Assembly: GCA_007127575.1 (NCBI GenBank)
Contig: SKZC01000378.1
Coordinates: forward strand, 1 to 12,129
Source of the DNA: Gemmatimonadota bacterium
GTDB lineage: Bacteria > Gemmatimonadota > Gemmatimonadetes > Longimicrobiales > Gaopeijiaceae
Direction: 5' to 3'
Length of the DNA stretch: 12,129 bases
Part shown: piece after piece, positions 7,246-12,129 of the stretch
How positions within the stretch are numbered: the stretch's first letter is position 1
How the letters are laid out: each line of letters opens with the position of its first letter
Notes under the pieces: generated by a model
Database searches by the model: none
The model's input: the letters and a program-made list of their open reading frames with translations, nothing else
What the model was told of the DNA's origin: nothing
Made by a program: the position numbers and the translations under genes

Positions 7246-7746
7246 CTAGAGATCTCCCCCCCAGTCGACCCCGTAGACCCGAGGCCCACACTCCGTGCAG
7301 ATGGAGTGACTGAAGTTGACGGAGGACCGTTGGGTGATATAGCTCTCCACGGACTCCCAGTACCCCTGGTCTCCCCGGACCTTCTTGCAGTGTGAGCAGA
7401 TGGGGATGAGCCCCTTCAGGCGCTGGACTTCGCCCAACGCCTCTTGAAGCTCCCGATTCGTGGACTCCAGCCGGCCATTGGTCTCTGCGAGAAGAAGCTC
7501 CCGGACCTTTCCCTTCTGGTTCAACCGGAAGAGGATCATCAACAGGGTCCCCGAGATGGCAAGAAAACCCAGAGCCACGCCCACCATGGTTCGCTGTCGC
7601 CCGATGACGGCGGCGTGCGCCCGCTCCTCCAGCACCGCGATGGAGTCCGCCGGCTGGGCCGTGACGGCCCTCCCCCCCAGGAAGAGGAAAGCGATGAAGA
7701 AAAAGGCCGTACCCCTCAAGGAAGGTATGGGATTCTCCGCATGCAA
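7246..7746 (-). CDS. Small membrane-anchored protein with coiled coil and C-terminal Cys4 zinc-binding motif
   Basis: This protein is 166 residues if the TTG at 7746 is the start. A signal or first membrane segment spans about 11-31 (GTAFFFIAFLFLGGRAVTA), and a second membrane helix about 55-74 (MVGVALGFLAISGTLLMILF). A likely coiled coil runs through 78-112. The C terminus reads LIPICSHCKKVRGDQGYWESVESYI, then FSHSICTEC. The CxxC pairs (117/120 and 150/153) and the GYW and FSH motifs match a small domain usually found at the end of response regulators, histidine kinases and PAS proteins. Here it has no receiver or kinase, only a membrane anchor. The likely role is signal relay or scaffolding in the cytoplasm, by inference. 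The start is uncertain: no ATG fits, TTG 7719 is an alternative, and neither has a good ribosome-binding site. A -10-like TATATT lies at 7791-7786. The frame continues into the inverted-repeat element upstream. It converges on the SLC13 gene. Confidence 0.7.
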   Translation of the reverse strand: MHAENPIPSLRGTAFFFIAFLFLGGRAVTAQPADSIAVLEERAHAAVIGRQRTMVGVALGFLAISGTLLMILFRLNQKGKVRELLLAETNGRLESTNRELQEALGEVQRLKGLIPICSHCKKVRGDQGYWESVESYITQRSSVNFSHSICTECGPRVYGVDWGGDL

Positions 7747-7895
7747 CAGAGGTGCAGGACCTGGGGCTCGACCGAAAAACCTCGCAATATAGATCCGAAA
7801 GGAGACCGGTGGGAGCCCCTGCCCTTCCGACCCGGAAACGAAGGAACGGGCGCCTGGCGATACCCCCGCACTCCCGGCACTATCCCTGGTGGGCC

Positions 7896-7920
7896 AGTGT
7901 CCCGAGTCAGAGGTTCGTTG
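7896..7920 (+). repeat. Left terminal inverted repeat of the MITE-like element
   Basis: Begins AGTGTCCCGAGTCAGAGGTT and runs 25 bases; the reverse complement of 8072-8096 without a mismatch. The match stops exactly at 7896, since the next outward pair (7895 C, 8097 A) does not match. Confidence 0.85.
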
Positions 7921-8071
7921 AAGCACCGAGGGTGCCGAAGCGCCGCTGTCGCGAGGCGCGACGAACATGAGCGAAGCGAGTACCTGAGCACGAAGTGCGA
8001 AGACCAGGAATGGCAGCGCTATTGCGAGGAGGAGCAACGACGCCACAGCGGGTGCAGCGGCGCACGAATGC

Positions 8072-8096
8072 CAACGAACCTCTGACTCGGGACACT
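8072..8096 (-). repeat. Right terminal inverted repeat of the MITE-like element
   Basis: Reads CAACGAACCTCTGACTCGGG then ACACT on the plus strand, exactly complementary to 7896-7920. It ends 35 bases before the ATG of the downstream hydrolase gene, so insertion or excision here could alter that gene's promoter. Confidence 0.85.
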
Positions 8097-8131
8097 AGGG
8101 CCGAACCGGAACGGAACTACGAGGACGCTTC

Positions 8132-9853
8132 ATGATCTCGCTTCTTCGCGACTTCACCTCCGCCACCAGAGACCGGACTACGGACTGGAGCATGCGGTTC
8201 GCCGCCACCCTCTCCACTCCGGGTCTTCTGCTGGGGACCCTCTTCTTCGCCGCCTCTCTGACTCCCAGCCTCCTCCCCCGAACCCTGGGCATGCAGGGGG
8301 TGCTCTCCGGCGTGTCGTTGGCGGCGGGGTACGGCCTTGGCGTCTTTGGCCGGTGGCTGTGGGGATACCTGGAGCTTCCCCTCCCGACGGCTAGACGTCA
8401 ACGCACTGTGACCCTGAGCGCCGCCGGAATCTGTCTGGCCACGGCGCTCCTCTTCCTCCGACAGGCTGCGGAATGGCAAAACTCCATCCGGGTGCTCATG
8501 GAGCTGGACCCGGTGGACACGGCGCACCCCATTCGAGTGGGAATCATCGCCGCGGTGGTGGCTATCCTCTTGCTGGGCGTCGGCCGCCTCTTCGGTCTCC
8601 TCTTCCGAATCAGCGCTCACTGGCTCAGCGATCACCTCCCTCGGAAGGTGGCCAACGTCCTGGGTGTGTTCTCCGCCGTGGCCGTCTTCTGGCTGGTCAT
8701 CAACGGAGTGCTCCTGGACTTCGTCATAAGGACCACCGACGCTTCGTTCCGCCAGGTGGACGCTCTCATGGAGCCGGACGTGGAGGAACCCGCCAGTCCC
8801 CTCCGCACGGGGAGCGCCGAGTCCCTGGTGGCATGGGCGGACCTGGGAAGACGAGGGAGGGAGTTCGTGGCCTCGGGCCCCCGCCCTACGGAGCTGCGGG
8901 AGTTCCTGGACCCCCTCGATCCCGAGGAGGTGATGGAGCCCATCCGCGTCTACGTGGGCCTCAACTCCGCCGAAAGCATCCAGGAGCGTGCCCGACTGGC
9001 ACTGGAAGAGTTGGAGAGGGTGGACGCCTTCAGTCGCTCGGTCCTGGTGGTGGCCACCCCCACCGGGACCGGATGGATCGACCCCGACGCCATCAACACC
9101 CTGGAGTACCTCCACGGAGGGGACGTGGCCACCGTGGCCGTACAGTACTCCTACCTGCCGAGCTGGCTCTCTCTCATGGCGGAGGCGGAGTACGGTGACG
9201 AGACCGCCCGGGCCCTCTTCCGCGAGGTCTACGGCCGCTGGACGGATCTTCCGGAAGACGCTCGCCCCGAACTGTACCTCTACGGCCTGAGCCTCGGGGC
9301 CTTGAACTCGGACCTGGCCGCGGACCTCTATGACATCATCGCCGACCCCTTCCACGGGGCGCTTTGGGCCGGGCCCCCGTTCCGGAGCACCACCTGGCGC
9401 CAAGTGACGGACGGGAGGGAGCCCGATTCGCCGGCCTGGCTTCCCCGCTTCCGGGACGGGTCGGTGATCCGCTTCGCGAACCAGGACAACGGCCTGGACA
9501 TCCATGAGGCCGAATGGGGTCCGCTTCGGATCGTGTATCTCCAGTACGCCAGCGATCCCATCACCTTCTTCGATCAATCGGCGCTCTACCGCCAACCCGA
9601 GTGGATGGAGGAGCCCCGGGGGCCGGACGTCTCACCGGAGCTTCGATGGTACCCGGTGGTGACCATGCTTCAGTTGGCGGTGGACATCGCCGCCGGGGAC
9701 ACGGCCCCGGTGGGCTACGGCCACGTCTACGCTGCCGAGCACTACATCGATGCCTGGCTCGCCGTCACGGATCCTCCCGGCTGGCCCCCGGAGGAGGTGG
9801 CCCGGCTGAAGGAGTGGTTCCAGGAACGCCGGGCCGAATTGGAGACGGAGTGA
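8132..9853 (+). CDS. Membrane-anchored alpha/beta-hydrolase (Abhydrolase_9 family)
   Basis: This 573-residue protein starts at an ATG with GAGG 7 bases upstream. Several membrane helices lie in the N-terminal part (about 28-48, 56-75, 95-110, 135-158 and 176-196), followed by a soluble C-terminal domain. This matches the two-part Abhydrolase_9_N / Abhydrolase_9 family. The nucleophile elbow is YGLSLGA (384-390), with Ser387 as the likely nucleophile. Conserved-looking blocks include PTGTGWIDPDAINTLEYLHGGDVATVAVQYSYLPSW (310-345), YASDP (472-476, Asp475 a candidate acid) and GYGHVY (528-533, His531 a candidate base). The family is probably lipase- or esterase-like; its substrate is unknown, and action on lipid or cell-envelope esters at the membrane is inferred. 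The gene begins 35 bases beyond the inverted-repeat element, and the receiver/MBL gene follows after 49 bases on the same strand, so the two may share a transcript. Confidence 0.88.
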   Translation: MISLLRDFTSATRDRTTDWSMRFAATLSTPGLLLGTLFFAASLTPSLLPRTLGMQGVLSGVSLAAGYGLGVFGRWLWGYLELPLPTARRQRTVTLSAAGICLATALLFLRQAAEWQNSIRVLMELDPVDTAHPIRVGIIAAVVAILLLGVGRLFGLLFRISAHWLSDHLPRKVANVLGVFSAVAVFWLVINGVLLDFVIRTTDASFRQVDALMEPDVEEPASPLRTGSAESLVAWADLGRRGREFVASGPRPTELREFLDPLDPEEVMEPIRVYVGLNSAESIQERARLALEELERVDAFSRSVLVVATPTGTGWIDPDAINTLEYLHGGDVATVAVQYSYLPSWLSLMAEAEYGDETARALFREVYGRWTDLPEDARPELYLYGLSLGALNSDLAADLYDIIADPFHGALWAGPPFRSTTWRQVTDGREPDSPAWLPRFRDGSVIRFANQDNGLDIHEAEWGPLRIVYLQYASDPITFFDQSALYRQPEWMEEPRGPDVSPELRWYPVVTMLQLAVDIAAGDTAPVGYGHVYAAEHYIDAWLAVTDPPGWPPEEVARLKEWFQERRAELETE

Positions 9854-9902
9854 GGGACCCCGGATTGCACACGTACCGGAACGCGCCCGGGGGGGAGGAG
9901 AG

Positions 9903-11249
9903 ATGACGAAACCGAGGGAAAAGCCCTACCGAATCCTCATTGGCGAAGACACGGTGGAGATCGCTCACCTCATGCGTCGGACGCTGGAGCGCCGCGGGTA
10001 TGAGGTTCACTGCACCTTCGACGGGGAATCCTGCCTGGCGGAGGCTCGGAGCCACCCCCCGGACCTCCTGATCCTGGACATCATGATGCCCAAGATGCAC
10101 GGCATCGATGTGCTCCGAGCGGTGAACGCGGATCCCGCCCTGGAGTCGGTCCCCGTCCTCATTTGCACGGCCAAGGACTACGAAACGGAACGGGAGAAGG
10201 CCGAGCTCTACGGAGCCAAGGGGGTGCTGGCCAAGCCCTTCTACCGCTCGGAGCTGCTTCGCGCCGTGGAAGGTCTTCTGGGCACCCCCTCTGCCGGGGA
10301 CGCTGCAGGAGATACGGAAGGGGGCGCTGAGGAAGAGGAGGCTCCTCCCCCGTACACCCCGTCTCCGGGACTGGACCAAGCTTCCTTCACCCTGTGGGGC
10401 GCCCGAGGCTCCATCCCCACCCCCGGGCCCCGCTTCCTTCGACACGGGGGGAACACCTCCTGCCTCTCCGTCATAGTGGAGGACGAGTGCTTCATCTTCG
10501 ATGCCGGATCGGGGATCCGGGAGTTGGGACTCCACCTCCTGGAGCACCCTCCTCGGGCCATCCACCTCTTCATCACCCACACCCACTGGGATCACATCCA
10601 GGGATTTCCCTTCTTCGCTCCGGCGTATCTGGCCGGAGCACGGATCACGGTCTACGGGGCCCAGGGGTTCGGGAAGGACCTTCGACGGCTGTTCCAGGGG
10701 CAACTGGACCGGGACTACTTCCCCGTACGCATGGAGGACATGAAGGCGGACATCCGATTCCGAACCCTTCCCGATGGGCCGGTGGCCCTGGATCCGGCCT
10801 CCGTCTCCTGGGAGTTCGTGCAGCACCCCGGTGCCACCGTTGGATACAAGATCCAGGTGGACGGCAAGACCGTGGCCTGGGTGCCCGACAACGAATTCCT
10901 CCTGGGTTACACCGGAGATCCCTCGGCCCTAGACCGCACCCATCCCCGCGTCCAGCCCTTTGAGCACGTGATCCGGTTCCTGGAGGGGGTGGATCTGGCC
11001 ATCCATGAAGGACAGTACACGCCCGCCGAATACCCGGCTAAGATCCGGTGGGGCCACAGCTCCATCGCCAACGCCGCCCTCCTGATGAAGTTGGCCGGCG
11101 TGCGCCGGTGGGTCGTCACCCACCACGATCCACTCCATGACGACGCCTTTCTGGAAGGGAAGCTCAACCTGACCCGCAGGATCCTCTCCGATCTGGACCA
11201 CCCCATCCTGGTTTCCCACGGATACGACGGGCTTACCGAGCCCATTTGA
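9903..11249 (+). CDS. Response-regulator receiver fused to a metallo-beta-lactamase-fold hydrolase
   Basis: This is a 448-residue protein with a strong ribosome-binding site (GGAGG, 4 bases before the ATG). The receiver domain (about 9-125) has the acidic pair Glu15/Asp16, phospho-acceptor Asp59 in LLILDIMMPKMHG, Thr89 and Lys111 in AKPF, so it should be phosphorylated by a histidine kinase. An acidic, Pro-rich linker (about 126-160) leads to the metallo-beta-lactamase domain (about 162-446). Metal ligands are the HTHWDH motif (226-231), with His308, Asp329 (VPDNE) and His407/408 (VTHHDP) as further candidates. The block WGARGSIPTPGP plus RHGGNTSC is typical of this MBL subgroup, which contains phosphodiesterase-like enzymes. 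The output is therefore enzymatic rather than DNA binding, and the substrate is unknown. No kinase gene lies in the window. It follows the Abhydrolase_9 gene closely. Confidence 0.93.
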   Translation: MTKPREKPYRILIGEDTVEIAHLMRRTLERRGYEVHCTFDGESCLAEARSHPPDLLILDIMMPKMHGIDVLRAVNADPALESVPVLICTAKDYETEREKAELYGAKGVLAKPFYRSELLRAVEGLLGTPSAGDAAGDTEGGAEEEEAPPPYTPSPGLDQASFTLWGARGSIPTPGPRFLRHGGNTSCLSVIVEDECFIFDAGSGIRELGLHLLEHPPRAIHLFITHTHWDHIQGFPFFAPAYLAGARITVYGAQGFGKDLRRLFQGQLDRDYFPVRMEDMKADIRFRTLPDGPVALDPASVSWEFVQHPGATVGYKIQVDGKTVAWVPDNEFLLGYTGDPSALDRTHPRVQPFEHVIRFLEGVDLAIHEGQYTPAEYPAKIRWGHSSIANAALLMKLAGVRRWVVTHHDPLHDDAFLEGKLNLTRRILSDLDHPILVSHGYDGLTEPI

Positions 11250-11286
11250 GCGAGACTCTCGCCGGTAAGATGTCGGGCCCCCATCC

Positions 11287-11312
11287 GACGTTTCCCGCGA
11301 ACGGAAACCGTC
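11287..11312 (+). terminator. Candidate hairpin terminator after the receiver/MBL gene
   Basis: GAC plus GTTTCC (11287-11295) pair with GGAAAC plus GTC (11303-11312), with one bulged C and a 7-base loop. It lies 37 bases after the stop codon. There is no T-run afterwards, so termination is only suggested. A shorter hairpin, GCGAG-ACT-CTCGC, directly follows the stop (11250-11262). Confidence 0.35.
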
Positions 11313-11339
11313 ACGCCAGTCGCCCACTAGCAAGCCTGC

Positions 11340-11368
11340 TTGACGCGTTGACATGCACACATTACACC
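11340..11368 (+). promoter_or_regulatory. Candidate promoter for the HTH/PBP regulator, placed for a leaderless transcript
   Basis: TTGACG (11340-11345) and TACACC (11363-11368) are 17 bases apart. The -10-like box ends 6 bases before the ATG at 11375, so transcription would start at the start codon itself. No Shine-Dalgarno sequence precedes that ATG. A perfect TTGACA also occurs at 11348-11353, but no -10 box lies at the proper distance from it. Confidence 0.4.
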
Positions 11369-11374
11369 TGGCTC

Positions 11375-12129
11375 ATGAGCTCCTCCATTCGAAACGAGCT
11401 TCTGAGCCTCCGCCGACACCGGGGCTGGACGCAGGCCCAGGCCGCGGAGGCGGCCGGGGTGAGCCGACAGGCGTATGCAGCCATCGAGGCGGGGAGGTCG
11501 GTCCCCTCCACGGAGGTGGCGCTGCGACTGGCTCGTGCCTGGGGGTGCCCCGTGGAGGCCCTTTTCAGCCTCCCGCACCCCCCGTCAGATCCCGTGGAGG
11601 CGCGGTGGGCCGGCACGGAGGAGGAGGGGCCCCGCATCGGGAGACGAATCCGTCTTGCCAGGATCGCAGGCTCCATGGTGGCCCACCCGCTGGATCCCGC
11701 TGGAGGCGCGGGAGCCCCAGCCGATGGGGTGGTGACGGGAGAAGAGGGCGCGCAGGTGTCGGTGACCCTCCTTCCCCACCGCCCGGCGGAGCCGGATCTG
11801 GTGGTGACGGGATGCGATCCGGCGTTCCAGATCGTAGCCGAAACCCTGGAGAGGGTGCGTGGGATCACCCCGTTCCTTCGCCCCCGGTCCAGCCGGGCGG
11901 CTCTGGAAGGGCTCGCCCGGGGAGAGGCGCATGTGGCCGGATCCCACCTGTACGACGAGGAGGCCGGTGAGGCCAACGCTCCCTGGATCCGGGAGATCGT
12001 CCCCTTCCCCTGCACCCGCATCACCTTCGCCTGGTGGGAGGAGGCCCTCCTACTTCGCCGGGAGCATGCCATGGCCGTCCGGTCCGTGGCGGATCTGGCT
12101 GGGAGTCGCTTCACCCTGGTGAACCGAGA
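11375..12129 (+). CDS. XRE-type HTH regulator fused to a periplasmic-binding-like (PBP_like) domain, 3' end cut by window edge
   Basis: 251 complete codons are present and the frame is open at the right edge. Residues about 6-60 form an XRE/Cro helix-turn-helix (LRRHRGWTQAQAAEAAGVSRQAYAAIEAGRSVPS). From about 138 onward comes a PBP_like domain of the type seen in molybdate or related oxyanion regulators: VVTGCDPAFQIVAETL (143-158), GEAHVAGSHLYDEEAGEAN (183-201), WWEEALLLRREHAMAVRSVADL (220-241). The link between domains (about 65-137) includes Gly/Ala-rich sequence. The protein should bind DNA and respond to a small ligand held by the PBP domain; molybdate or tungstate is a guess from family habit. 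Such regulators usually lie next to an ABC transporter, which would be to the right of the window. The ATG at 11375 lacks a ribosome-binding site and may be leaderless. Confidence 0.88.
   Translation, partial: MSSSIRNELLSLRRHRGWTQAQAAEAAGVSRQAYAAIEAGRSVPSTEVALRLARAWGCPVEALFSLPHPPSDPVEARWAGTEEEGPRIGRRIRLARIAGSMVAHPLDPAGGAGAPADGVVTGEEGAQVSVTLLPHRPAEPDLVVTGCDPAFQIVAETLERVRGITPFLRPRSSRAALEGLARGEAHVAGSHLYDEEAGEANAPWIREIVPFPCTRITFAWWEEALLLRREHAMAVRSVADLAGSRFTLVNR

Larger units (their letters stand above)
7896..8096. mobile_element. 201-bp MITE-like element with perfect 25-bp terminal inverted repeats
   Basis: The two ends (7896-7920 and 8072-8096) are exact reverse complements over 25 bases. The interior (151 bases) carries several small perfect hairpins: GCACC-GAG-GGTGC (7923-7935), GTCGCG-AGG-CGCGAC (7948-7962), GCAC-GAA-GTGC (7988-7998) and GTGC-(6)-GCAC (8052-8065). 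No transposase or credible gene is inside, so the element would be non-autonomous. GGGCC occurs directly left of it (7891-7895) and again at 8098-8102, one base beyond the right end, a possible 5-bp target duplication. It sits between two divergent genes. It could be a transposon derivative, or a structured mobile RNA or ssDNA element. Being mobile is inferred from the perfect repeats; a second copy is not visible in this window. Confidence 0.72.

Noticed and set aside
7907..8095. A 62-codon minus-strand frame that runs across almost the whole inverted-repeat element, from a GTG in one terminal repeat to a stop in the other
   Set aside because: It is Arg/Ser-rich, has no ribosome-binding site, and its codons coincide with the terminal repeats and hairpins. 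It probably reflects element structure. It may be annotated as a hypothetical protein in other genomes, so its translation is a useful probe for copies of the element.
8117..9595. 492-codon minus-strand frame opposite the Abhydrolase_9 gene
   Set aside because: Antisense shadow rich in His, Gly and Glu with no recognisable domain; the plus-strand gene has family motifs and a ribosome-binding site.
9765..10826. 353-codon minus-strand frame opposite the receiver/MBL gene
   Set aside because: Antisense shadow; the plus-strand protein has complete receiver and metal-site motifs.

Overview
This window is GC-rich, densely coded bacterial DNA. The gene content points to Gemmatimonadota or a near relative: a DUF5916 outer-membrane protein with an N-terminal carbohydrate-binding-like domain, a secreted S9 peptidase, a bactofilin, an SLC13 permease with RCK_C domains, and a receiver/metallo-beta-lactamase fusion. 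That placement is an inference from gene families and composition; no rRNA or other marker gene is present.

Layout. Bases 1-4666 are read on the minus strand. In transcription order they hold a DUF5916 beta-barrel protein (4666-2426), a 324-base gap with two strong hairpins, a bactofilin (2101-1529), a small methyltransferase-like protein whose TTG start lies 3 bases after the bactofilin stop (1525-893), and the N-terminal part of a secreted S9 peptidase that runs off the left edge (768-1). Bases 4667-4799 form a divergent promoter region with a perfect 13-base operator-like palindrome. Rightward from it is an SLC13 permease with four tandem RCK_C domains (4800-7163). It converges on a small minus-strand membrane protein ending in a Cys4 zinc-binding motif (7746-7246).

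Between that protein and the next rightward gene lies the most unusual object in the window: a compact 201-bp element (7896-8096) bounded by perfect 25-bp terminal inverted repeats and packed with small hairpins. It carries no credible gene. It looks like a non-autonomous MITE-type element, or a mobile structured-RNA or ssDNA element. It occupies the shared upstream region of two divergent genes. Then come a membrane-anchored Abhydrolase_9 serine hydrolase (8132-9853), a response-regulator receiver fused to a metallo-beta-lactamase hydrolase (9903-11249), and a DNA-binding HTH regulator fused to a periplasmic-binding-like ligand domain (from 11375, running off the right edge).

How the genes fit together: most products belong to the envelope (outer-membrane barrel, bactofilin scaffold, secreted peptidase, inner-membrane permease, membrane hydrolase), with signalling proteins on the right. 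Apart from the tightly coupled bactofilin/methyltransferase pair and the closely spaced hydrolase/receiver-MBL pair, I see no proof of a single pathway. I found no tRNA, rRNA, CRISPR array or transposase gene.
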